A stretch of 7,993 nucleotides of DNA from Saprospiraceae bacterium (GTDB lineage Bacteria > Bacteroidota > Bacteroidia > Chitinophagales > Saprospiraceae). The position numbers and the translations under genes are program-made. Below the pieces are notes generated by a model that was not told where the DNA came from, did not search any database, and was given only the letters and a program-made list of their open reading frames with translations. Shown one piece after another: positions 1-5,300 of this stretch (its first letter is position 1; the number at the start of each line of letters is the position of its first letter). Location: the NCBI GenBank assembly GCA_014379065.1, contig JACMMM010000020.1, forward strand, positions 1-7,993, given 5' to 3'.

Positions 1-284
1 AAGGAGCGCCAGTCGGTGTGAAGGATATTTTAGGCTCCAAACAATCAAATGTTTTGGAATTGATGCCCAATCCGGCCACCCTTACCATTCATTTGAAAAT
101 AGCCTCAGACGCACCCAACATGACCGTTCGCATTGCAGACCTACAGGGGCGACAAATCAGCGAACAATGGCTTCCAAACGGAGTAAATTTGGACATTTCC
201 TCGCTGGCCAACGGCTTGTATGTTGTGACTGCTACCACGCCTTTGGGCAAGGTTTTTTCCAATAAATTCAGGAAACAAGGTTGA
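1..284 (+). CDS. C-terminal part of a T9SS-exported protein (type A sorting domain), 5' end outside window
   Basis: The reading frame is open to the left edge (first full codon at position 3) and stops with TGA at 282-284. The GTG at 18 is therefore probably an internal valine and not a start. The visible ~93 residues fit a T9SS type A sorting domain throughout: a PNP turn (MPNPAT) at its start, a beta strand (LTIHLKI), a VRIADLQGR segment matching the usual 'v-x-D-x-x-G-r' core, then DISSLANGLYVV matching 'dlSxLxxGxYxv', and a basic tail ending KFRKQG. In this family the domain directs the protein across the outer membrane through the type IX secretion system and is usually cleaved afterwards. 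The catalytic or binding part lies outside the window, so the cargo's function cannot be told. The next gene, 62 nt downstream on the same strand, carries the same kind of tail. Confidence 0.85.
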   Translation, partial: GAPVGVKDILGSKQSNVLELMPNPATLTIHLKIASDAPNMTVRIADLQGRQISEQWLPNGVNLDISSLANGLYVVTATTPLGKVFSNKFRKQG

Positions 285-346
285 AAATAACGCCTTAAAA
301 ACCAATCACTTAGGCACAAAAACGATCGCTTTCAAAAATTAGCATT

Positions 347-2041
347 ATGAAGAATTTCGCATCTACACCACTTCTTGCGGTTCCATTTTTCCTATCCGCA
401 CTTGCCCTTGGAATGTTTTTTGGTTTGGCCAACCCGAGCAAAGGTGTCGCTCAGGCTTGCACCCTGGTTTGCACCGACCAGCTTACGGTGGTAGTGCCCA
501 CCAATGGCTCGGTTGAATTTTTTCCAGAAGACATAGCAGAGGGGGACCTCTCGCAATCTTGCCCCAATGGTATTTTCCAAACCCAAGTATTGATCAATAG
601 CGTGTGGCAAAATGCAAGTGGCAACTTCGTTTTTGACAACAGCCACATCGGGAATACTTATATCGCCCGGCTGAGAGACCAGAACTCAGGGAACGCCTGC
701 TTTGGGACGGTGATAGTGCAAGCAGCGCCACCAGTTGTGGACACCGTTCACTTTCAACTCTGTGCCAAATATTGGAAAGACGACCGGCCGATCAAAGGCG
801 CAATGTTGACCTTCCAACCGAGTAATCCTGCCTTTCCTTATTTGCCTATTGTTACTAACTTAGACACCAGCCAATCCTGTGCAAATATGACAGTAGTATT
901 GAGCGATTACCTGCCCGGCACGACGTTTGGGTACAGTGCTTCCATACTGCCCGACACAAATTACCTGAATGGTGTGAGTGTGGTGGATTTGTGTAAAATC
1001 GCTCATCATATTTTAGGTATCAACCCGCTGCCCTCACCTTATGCGATGTTTGCTGCCGATGCAAACAAATCCAACTCGATCACGACTTTCGACGTTGTAG
1101 AGTTTAAAAAATTGATACTAGGCGTGTACAATCAATTGCCAAACCATACCTCTTGGCGATTCATAGCAGATTATTGTCATTTCCCCAATCCAAACAATCC
1201 ATTCCAAAACGTTTGCGCATCGGGAATAAGTGATACTGAATTAGCCATGCTGGATGGTGGCATCGCAAAAGTAATAGGCGTAAAAATTGGAGATGTGGAT
1301 GGGGATGCGCGTTTAAATGGTGAACTTTATGTGCCACCTATTGCAACCGATTCAATCACTCTTTTGCTGCCGCAAGGGCAGCTTACAGCAGGTGTTCCAG
1401 TGGCTGTTCCTGTAAAGTTCGACAAGAATTTAGCCCTAGGCAGCCTGCAAGCCCAGTTTTTCCTCGACCCGGCTTTGGCACAATACGATTCGATTTCCGA
1501 TGGGCAGATGGATGTTAATGCTTCTTTTGCTTATTATAACGCAGCTACGGGTCGCCTCAAATTCACTTCTTTAGGATACTCCAATTTATTTGCCCAGGCT
1601 GGAGTGCCTCTTTTTTACATCCACTTCAAGCCACTGCAAGCAGTCAATTTGACCACTGTTTTGAAAGTGGTACATGATGACCCAAACTCGAGAACCTTTG
1701 CAATAGGCGACGATTGTGCGACCTATTACACGATAGGCTCGGCATATTCCGGCTTTGTGCCCACGATTTCGCCCGAGCTTCGAGGTTTGCGCATCCAAGC
1801 GCCCAGCCCGAACCCATTCGGGGAGCAAACTTTTCTGGAAATTGAATTGGAAAGCGCCGAAACGGCTGTATTGGAAGTCGTGGACTTGACCGGGCGCACC
1901 GTTTTTTCGGAAGAAAAAAATCTCCCTTCAGGCGTTTACCATTGGGAAATTCCGGGATCGGCGCTTATTTCTGGAAGTCTTGGCATTTGGAGATTGCGCG
2001 TGGGAGAGCAAATGATGGTTGGAAAAATTACCCGTTATTGA
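347..2041 (+). CDS. Secreted multidomain protein: dockerin-like pair, cohesin-like domain, T9SS type A sorting domain
   Basis: A complete 564-residue protein. Residues 1-37 form a signal peptide (hydrophobic stretch about 9-28, likely cleavage after VAQA37; no lipobox). Residues 38-125 are a Cys-containing beta-rich region I cannot name. Residues 203-260 hold two dockerin type I-like F-hand loops with spacing 1-3-(5)-12: D203, N205, D214 and D238, N240, S242, D249. Each is followed by a similar helix (DLCKIAHHILG, DVVEFKKLILG). A further DVDGD motif lies near residue 317. About 336-450 resembles a cohesin / carbohydrate-binding-like fold (TAGVPVAVPVKF, then AQFFLDPALAQYDSIS, then GRLKFTSLG, then GVPLFYIHFKPL). 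About 480-564 is a T9SS type A tail (SPNPFG, LEVVDLTGR, GIWRLRV, ending KITRY). No catalytic domain is visible, so a surface scaffold or adhesive structural role is inferred. The ATG at 347 fits because the signal peptide begins there. Confidence 0.85.
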   Translation: MKNFASTPLLAVPFFLSALALGMFFGLANPSKGVAQACTLVCTDQLTVVVPTNGSVEFFPEDIAEGDLSQSCPNGIFQTQVLINSVWQNASGNFVFDNSHIGNTYIARLRDQNSGNACFGTVIVQAAPPVVDTVHFQLCAKYWKDDRPIKGAMLTFQPSNPAFPYLPIVTNLDTSQSCANMTVVLSDYLPGTTFGYSASILPDTNYLNGVSVVDLCKIAHHILGINPLPSPYAMFAADANKSNSITTFDVVEFKKLILGVYNQLPNHTSWRFIADYCHFPNPNNPFQNVCASGISDTELAMLDGGIAKVIGVKIGDVDGDARLNGELYVPPIATDSITLLLPQGQLTAGVPVAVPVKFDKNLALGSLQAQFFLDPALAQYDSISDGQMDVNASFAYYNAATGRLKFTSLGYSNLFAQAGVPLFYIHFKPLQAVNLTTVLKVVHDDPNSRTFAIGDDCATYYTIGSAYSGFVPTISPELRGLRIQAPSPNPFGEQTFLEIELESAETAVLEVVDLTGRTVFSEEKNLPSGVYHWEIPGSALISGSLGIWRLRVGEQMMVGKITRY

Positions 2042-2065
2042 AGGAATAAAGACTACATTTAAAAT

Positions 2066-2099
2066 GGCCTTCGTAGGTTTTCTAAAATCTACAAAGGCC
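2066..2099. terminator. Imperfect 16-bp hairpin between the secreted-protein gene and the antitoxin
   Basis: Arms at 2066-2081 (GGCCTTCGTAGGTTTT) and 2084-2099 (AAAATCTACAAAGGCC) pair at 14 of 16 positions, leaving one C-A mismatch and one G-U wobble in RNA. It lies 25 nt after the stop at 2041, which suits a terminator, but only a weak T-rich stretch follows. Its right arm ends 6 nt before the TAccTTTG box of the antitoxin gene. It could therefore instead be the operator palindrome used for antitoxin autoregulation. Confidence 0.5.
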
Positions 2100-2105
2100 G
2101 CTTTG

Positions 2106-2113
2106 TACCTTTG
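2106..2113 (+). promoter_or_regulatory. Bacteroidota-type -7 promoter box (TACCTTTG) of the antitoxin gene
   Basis: TACCTTTG is an exact match to TAnnTTTG. Transcription would start near 2120 and leave a leader of about 10 nt before the ATG at 2130. No clean -33 TTTG is present at the usual 17-23 nt spacing; the nearest candidate, GTTTT at 2077-2081, sits inside the hairpin and is too far away. Confidence 0.5.
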
Positions 2114-2129
2114 TAAAAATTTTTGAAAA

Positions 2130-2384
2130 ATGCTCCAAGCGTCGTTCACCATTCCTATCCAAGATCTTACTCCTGCACTCATCGAGAAAATCAAAGACCT
2201 TCTTAAAAGTGGAGGTGAAGGAGCTGAGATAGTAATTAAACTGCGGCGACCAAAGACCCGCCCGTCTCAAGAAACACCAGAGGAATACCTTGCCAAATTG
2301 CAAAAATCTATCGCTCAATTTGAACGGGGCGAGGTGATAACTTTTGATTCGGTAGAGGAACTGGAGAAATTTACTCAAAATTAA
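2130..2384 (+). CDS. Small protein, probable type II antitoxin paired with a YoeB/Txe-type toxin
   Basis: An 84-residue protein with no signal peptide or membrane segment. The N-terminus (MLQASFTIPIQDLTPALIEKIKDLL) suggests a strand followed by a helix. A charged Lys/Arg/Pro linker follows (LRRPKTRPSQ), then a long amphipathic helix (about residues 49-70), then an acidic end (DSVEELEKFTQN). This plan, with an N-terminal dimerisation or DNA-binding part and a charged C-terminal part that wraps the toxin, is typical of small type II antitoxins. I do not recognise a named antitoxin family from the sequence alone. The main evidence is the neighbour: two bases after its stop begins an in-frame remnant of a YoeB-like toxin. 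Such antitoxins usually repress their own promoter, and a palindrome lies just upstream. With the toxin truncated, this looks like an orphan antitoxin. Confidence 0.65.
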   Translation: MLQASFTIPIQDLTPALIEKIKDLLKSGGEGAEIVIKLRRPKTRPSQETPEEYLAKLQKSIAQFERGEVITFDSVEELEKFTQN

Positions 2385-2385
2385 G

Positions 2386-2469
2386 ATTACAAAAGAACAC
2401 CGTTTGGTTTACAAAGTGGAAAGCGATATCGTCGTAGTCTTCAAGTGCTTTGGCCATTACGACGATTAG
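2386..2469 (+). pseudogene. C-terminal remnant of a YoeB/Txe-family mRNA interferase toxin
   Basis: The 27 codons before the TAG at 2467-2469 read ITKEHRLVYKV, then ESDIVVVF, then KCFGHYDD. They line up without gaps with the end of E. coli YoeB (ITEEHRLVY to CRYHY), starting at YoeB residue 60. The equivalents of the active-site residues R65 and H83 are kept, as is the penultimate His-Tyr pair, followed here by an extra DD. The equivalent of E46 and the whole N-terminal ~59 residues are missing, and there is no start codon. The remnant begins exactly after the antitoxin stop codon (2382-2384), so a deletion has removed the toxin's start and two thirds of its length. Intact toxins of this family cut mRNA on the ribosome; this fragment should be inactive. 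It ends 12 nt before the convergent rpiB stop codon. Confidence 0.85.
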
Positions 2470-2481
2470 CAACCCCCCTCC

Positions 2482-2913
2482 TTAGCCACACGCGATTTTC
2501 CCCACTCGAGTCCCATGCCTCCCGCCTTCAAAGTCGGTGGTGAGAAAAATGCGCACCATTACTTGCGCCAATATTTCTGGCACAAATCGGGCTGGCAGGG
2601 CGATGACGTTCGCGTCGTTGTGCTGGCGGGCGAGGGCGGCCAGTTCTTCTGTCCAGCAGATAGCGCAGCGGATTTGCTGGTGTTTGTTGGCCGTGATGGC
2701 CACGCCGTTACCGCTTCCGCAAAGCAGGATGCCCCGCTCGGCCCGGCCGCTTTCCACAGCCTCGGCCACGGGGTGCGCGAAGTCGGGGTAATCAACCGAA
2801 TCGAGCGAATGGGTGCCAAAATCGAGCACCATGTGCCCTTGGGCTTGGAGCATCGCAATGATGCCTTCTTTGTACGGGAATCCTGCGTGGTCGCAGCCGA
2901 TTGCAATTTTCAT
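2482..2913 (-). CDS. rpiB: Ribose-5-phosphate isomerase B
   Basis: A 143-residue protein of the RpiB/LacAB family, which interconverts ribose 5-phosphate and ribulose 5-phosphate in the non-oxidative pentose phosphate pathway in the cytoplasm. Hallmarks, numbered from the chosen start: MKIAIGCDHAG at the N-terminus (D8, H9), DYPDFA at 41-46, the active-site segment GILLCGSGNG at 61-70 with catalytic-type Cys65, ITANK at 73-77, RQHND at 96-100, and EGGRH at 129-133. Length is normal for the family. The ATG at 2913 is chosen because family members begin MKIAIG; a GTG six codons upstream (2931) lies inside an inverted repeat and would add residues not expected in the family. The gene is downstream of, and on the same strand as, the phosphohexomutase, with 92 nt between them, so the two could share a transcript unless the intervening inverted repeat stops it. 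Confidence 0.95.
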   Translation of the reverse strand: MKIAIGCDHAGFPYKEGIIAMLQAQGHMVLDFGTHSLDSVDYPDFAHPVAEAVESGRAERGILLCGSGNGVAITANKHQQIRCAICWTEELAALARQHNDANVIALPARFVPEILAQVMVRIFLTTDFEGGRHGTRVGKIACG

Positions 2914-2925
2914 GGTTGTATAATT

Positions 2926-2992
2926 AGCCACGAATTACACGAATTTTCACGAACTGAGACTATTTTAGTGCAAATTCGTGCAATTAGTGGCT
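2926..2992. repeat. 25-nt inverted repeat between the mutase and rpiB genes
   Basis: Arms at 2926-2950 (AGCCACGAATTACACGAATT...) and 2968-2992 (GTGCAAATTCGTGCAATTAG...) are complementary at 22 of 25 positions and enclose a 17-nt loop (2951-2967). Within each arm the motif CACGAATT or its near-copy recurs. It could act as a hairpin attenuating read-through into rpiB or be a small dispersed palindromic element. No run of T follows on the minus strand, so it is not a textbook intrinsic terminator. Confidence 0.75.
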
Positions 2993-3005
2993 TGTAAAAA
3001 TTTGA

Positions 3006-4409
3006 CTACAAAATAGTGGCCTTGGTTGCTTCCAGCATGGCGCGACATTCCATCAAACTCGGCCCTTGCGCATAAACACGCAGCACAGGCTCCGTACCCG
3101 AAGCACGAATCATCACCCATTTCTCGTCACCAAAAACGAATTTCCAGCCGTCAAGGTCTTCGACGCTTTTGATTTTGTACGAACCGAAGGCGGTGTACGC
3201 GCGGTCTTTGCACATTTTGATCACGTTTTGCTTTTGGGCTTCGGTGATGTGCAGGTCGTCGCGCTCGAAGGCAAAGGCACCGACTTCATCGTACACTTCC
3301 TGGACAAGCCCTTTCAAGGTTTTGCCCGTGCGGGCCATGAACTCAAACACCATCAAGCCAATCCAAACACCGTCCCGCTCGGGGATATGGCCTTTCACGG
3401 CTAAACCGCCAGATTCTTCGCCGCCCACCAGCACGTCTTCCTGTGTCATGATTTCGGCGATGTACTTGAAGCCAACTTTGGTAATTTCGTAGGGCAGGCC
3501 GTATTTCTCGGCCATTTTTTTCAATTTATCGGTCACAGAGAATGTGAACACGACTTTGCCGCTCAAGCCTTTGTACTTGTGTAGGTACAATAGCAACAGG
3601 AGCAGAATGTGGTGACTGTCCACAAAACTTCCATCCTCGTCGTATAGGCCGATGCGGTCGGCATCGCCGTCGGTGGCAAGTCCGGCGGTGATTTTCGGAT
3701 TCTTTTTGATGGTTTCGCTTAGCAGCGAAAGGTTGCGGTGAATCGGTTCCGGGGCTTGGCCGTGCATCCCTGGATTATTGTCACAGTGTAAGAATATGGA
3801 ACGGGGGAGCAATTTTCTTACAACATTTTGGCCAGCGCCGTACATCGCGTCGTAGGCGATCTTGCCTGCGCCGGATTTGATGAGTTTTAGGTCAAAACTC
3901 TTTCTGGCATGTTTCAAATACATCCCTTCCAAGTCGGCATCTTTAAGCAAATTCTTTTGCCTCAAATCGCTGAGCGATGGGAGTTCTTTCAGGGAGCACT
4001 GTTCTGGGATGTAGGTTTCCAACTCCGCTATATCTGAAGGGATCGAAGGGCCTCCGTAGCTCGATTTTAATTTGTAACCGTTGTAGGAAGGTGGGTTGTG
4101 GCTTGCGGTGATGACAATGCCGAGGTTGGCTTTGAGCTTCACCACACCCAGCGACACCATGGGCGTGCTGACAAAACCCGTGCTGGCAATATGGCACTGA
4201 ATCCCATAAGCCCCCAGTACACGCGCCGTCGTGCTGACAAAAAGCAGCCCCCCAAAACGACAGTCGTGCCCGATGACTGCGCGTTTCATCTTATGTTTTT
4301 TCATAAAAATCGCGGTGGCCTCTGCCACGCGCATCACATTGTCCACGGTGTATTCGTCGGCGATGATGGCCCGCCAGCCGTCTGTACCGAATTTGATTGG
4401 AATTGCCAT
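3006..4409 (-). CDS. Phosphoglucomutase/phosphomannomutase family protein (alpha-D-phosphohexomutase)
   Basis: A 467-residue cytoplasmic enzyme, full length for the four-domain phosphohexomutase superfamily, which moves the phosphate between C1 and C6 of a hexose phosphate. Motifs in order: FGTDGWRAI at 7-15; the phosphoserine loop TASHNP at 101-106 with catalytic Ser103; NGYK at 110-113; the Mg-binding loop DGDADR at 247-252 (D247, D249, D251); the sugar-binding loop GGEESGG at 329-335; and the phosphate-binding loop RASGTEP at 435-441. All key residues are present. Substrate preference (glucose, mannose or glucosamine phosphate) cannot be fixed from these motifs. The GEESGG loop differs from the GEMSGH loop of bacterial PMM/PGM enzymes. 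The ATG at 4409 starts the normal N-terminus (MAIPIKFGTDGWR). It is the first gene of a possible two-gene unit with rpiB and diverges from pcm across a 202-nt gap. Confidence 0.93.
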   Translation of the reverse strand: MAIPIKFGTDGWRAIIADEYTVDNVMRVAEATAIFMKKHKMKRAVIGHDCRFGGLLFVSTTARVLGAYGIQCHIASTGFVSTPMVSLGVVKLKANLGIVITASHNPPSYNGYKLKSSYGGPSIPSDIAELETYIPEQCSLKELPSLSDLRQKNLLKDADLEGMYLKHARKSFDLKLIKSGAGKIAYDAMYGAGQNVVRKLLPRSIFLHCDNNPGMHGQAPEPIHRNLSLLSETIKKNPKITAGLATDGDADRIGLYDEDGSFVDSHHILLLLLLYLHKYKGLSGKVVFTFSVTDKLKKMAEKYGLPYEITKVGFKYIAEIMTQEDVLVGGEESGGLAVKGHIPERDGVWIGLMVFEFMARTGKTLKGLVQEVYDEVGAFAFERDDLHITEAQKQNVIKMCKDRAYTAFGSYKIKSVEDLDGWKFVFGDEKWVMIRASGTEPVLRVYAQGPSLMECRAMLEATKATIL

Positions 4410-4424
4410 TTCGTTGTGTATTTG

Positions 4425-4439
4425 TCACGCAAAGCGTGA
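4425..4439. other. Short perfect hairpin in the leader of the mutase gene
   Basis: TCACGC-AAA-GCGTGA forms a 6-bp stem with a 3-nt loop and begins 15 nt upstream of the mutase ATG. It lies between the putative promoter at 4490-4497 and the start codon, so on the minus strand it would sit in the 5' leader near the ribosome landing site. It is short, and its function is unknown. Confidence 0.35.
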
Positions 4440-4462
4440 TGGCGCTCTGCGATCATTGAACT

Positions 4463-4478
4463 GGGGATTTGGGGATTT
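4463..4478. repeat. Two tandem copies of the octamer GGGGATTT
   Basis: GGGGATTT at 4463-4470 is immediately repeated at 4471-4478. It lies in the divergent gap, in the presumed leader of the mutase transcript. It is short and of low information, and is recorded because other gaps in this window also carry short tandem units. Confidence 0.5.
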
Positions 4479-4489
4479 GACTTCGCGGG

Positions 4490-4497
4490 CAAAAGTA
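4490..4497 (-). promoter_or_regulatory. Putative -7 promoter box (TACTTTTG) of the mutase gene
   Basis: Read on the minus strand, 4497-4490 is TACTTTTG, an exact TAnnTTTG match. Transcription would begin near 4483 and give a leader of about 74 nt that contains the GGGGATTT repeat and the 4425-4439 hairpin. No convincing -33 TTTG is found at standard spacing, so the call rests on the -7 box and its place upstream of a gene. Confidence 0.4.
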
Positions 4498-4511
4498 TTT
4501 GAAAAGACAGG

Positions 4512-4519
4512 TAGTTTTG
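4512..4519 (+). promoter_or_regulatory. Putative -7 promoter box (TAGTTTTG) of pcm
   Basis: TAGTTTTG matches TAnnTTTG. Transcription would begin near 4526, giving a leader of about 86 nt that includes the palindrome at 4560-4579. It lies only 14 nt from the oppositely oriented box at 4490-4497, so the two promoters would compete for the same upstream DNA. A -33 element at proper spacing is not evident. Confidence 0.4.
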
Positions 4520-4559
4520 CGGCATCGCGAGGCAAATCTTTTCTTTGTCTGTACAAATC

Positions 4560-4579
4560 CCTGCCTACCGGCAGGCAGG
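4560..4579. repeat. 20-nt near-perfect palindrome (CCTGCCTACCGGCAGGCAGG)
   Basis: The sequence is self-complementary around the CCGG centre except for one pair (A4567/C4572). It can fold as a 7-bp CCTGCCT/AGGCAGG stem. I know this type of GC-rich palindrome as a recurring intergenic element in Bacteroidota genomes, where read-through translation gives PTGRQAG-like peptides. It lies 32 nt upstream of the chosen pcm start, inside its probable leader, and is much more GC-rich than the DNA around it. Confidence 0.75.
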
Positions 4580-4611
4580 CCCAAATCACTACATACACAA
4601 ATCAACAAGAC

Positions 4612-5259
4612 TTGACCGACAATTATCGCCACAAGGGGCTTCGCAAGCGCATGGTGGACGCGCTCCGCCGCCGGGGCATCGCCGACGAAGCGGTGCTCGC
4701 TGCCATGGCCGCTGTGCCACGCCACTTTTTCTTGGACAATGCCTTCGAAGAACACGCCTACGAGGACAAGCCTTTCCCCATTGGCTGCGAACAAACTATT
4801 TCTCAACCATTTACCGTGGCGTATCAAACCGTGTTGCTGGACATAAAAAACGGCGACCGGGTGTTGGAAATCGGCACAGGCTCTGGGTATCAGGCGGCAA
4901 TTCTGGCCGCTTTGGGTGCCAAAATTTTCACCGTGGAACGGCAGGAACAACTCTATTTCAACACCAAAAAACTCTTGGACGAATTGGGTTTCAAAACCGT
5001 GAAGTGTTTTTTCCGTGATGGGTCAAAAGGCTTGGCAGAGAAAGCCCCGTTCGACAAAGTTATCGTGACAGCGGGCGCTCCAGTGGTGCCTGAGCCGCTA
5101 AAAGAACAACTGGTGGTAGGTGGAATTTTAGTGATTCCTGTAGGGGAATCAGTGCAGAAGATGTTGAAAATCAAGCGTCTATCGGTCAGCGAATTTCAGG
5201 AAGAGCGGCTGGATGATTTTCGGTTTGTGCCGTTTTTGAAGGGGGTGAGTAGGAAGTAG
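4612..5259 (+). CDS. pcm: Protein-L-isoaspartate O-methyltransferase
   Basis: A 215-residue cytoplasmic repair enzyme that methylates L-isoaspartyl residues in aged proteins using S-adenosylmethionine, so they can revert to aspartate. Residues from the chosen start: DNYRHKGLRKRMV at 3-15, VPRHFF at 35-40, the family signature IGCEQTISQPFTVAY at 57-71, SAM-binding motif I VLEIGTGSGYQ at 84-94, the acidic ribose-contact region FTVERQ, FRDGSKGL, and the post-motif strand DKVIVTAGAP. The length is close to E. coli Pcm (208). The TTG at 4612 is chosen because homology begins at DNYRHKG, and no ATG lies between the upstream palindrome and this point. The ATG at 4651 would cut into the conserved N-terminal helix. 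The frame is open back to 4231, across the mutase start and the palindrome, but that extension shows no family similarity. Confidence 0.93.
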   Translation: MTDNYRHKGLRKRMVDALRRRGIADEAVLAAMAAVPRHFFLDNAFEEHAYEDKPFPIGCEQTISQPFTVAYQTVLLDIKNGDRVLEIGTGSGYQAAILAALGAKIFTVERQEQLYFNTKKLLDELGFKTVKCFFRDGSKGLAEKAPFDKVIVTAGAPVVPEPLKEQLVVGGILVIPVGESVQKMLKIKRLSVSEFQEERLDDFRFVPFLKGVSRK

Positions 5260-5297
5260 TAGCAGTAGCAGTAGGCAGATAGCAATAGCAGTAGGCT
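5257..5297. repeat. Degenerate short tandem repeat of GTAGCA / GTAGGCA units
   Basis: The whole gap between the convergent pcm and Uma2 genes is built of units such as AGTAGC, AGTAGG, CAGATAGC and AATAGC. The 11-mer TAGCAGTAGGC occurs exactly at 5266-5276 and again at 5286-5296, a 20-nt period. The repeat starts inside the pcm stop codon and ends 4 nt before the Uma2 stop. It may have arisen by slippage; no hairpin terminator is seen here. Confidence 0.7.
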
Positions 5298-5300
5298 GCT

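Noticed and set aside
18..284. Independent 88-residue gene starting at GTG 18
   Set aside because: The frame is open to the window edge, and the sequence is only a sorting domain, which does not occur as a free-standing protein.
347..460. Lipoprotein signal in the secreted 564-residue protein (Cys38 after the signal peptide)
   Set aside because: The residues before Cys38 (VAQA) do not fit the lipobox pattern, and the T9SS tail already explains surface export.
2041..2470. Possible insertion sequence behind the toxin truncation
   Set aside because: No transposase fragment or target-site duplication is visible around 2380-2390; the junction looks like a simple deletion.
2914..2931. GTG start six codons upstream of the chosen rpiB start
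   Set aside because: The codon lies inside an inverted repeat, and the family N-terminus MKIAIGCDHAG begins exactly at the ATG at 2913.
2515..2997. 160-codon open frame on the plus strand across rpiB
   Set aside because: It is antisense to a clear RpiB gene and has no recognisable motifs; it is a by-product of codon bias on the other strand.
4231..4611. Upstream open extension of the pcm reading frame
   Set aside because: It overlaps the start of the mutase gene in antisense, crosses a palindromic repeat, and encodes sequence unlike any Pcm; conserved sequence begins only at the TTG at 4612.
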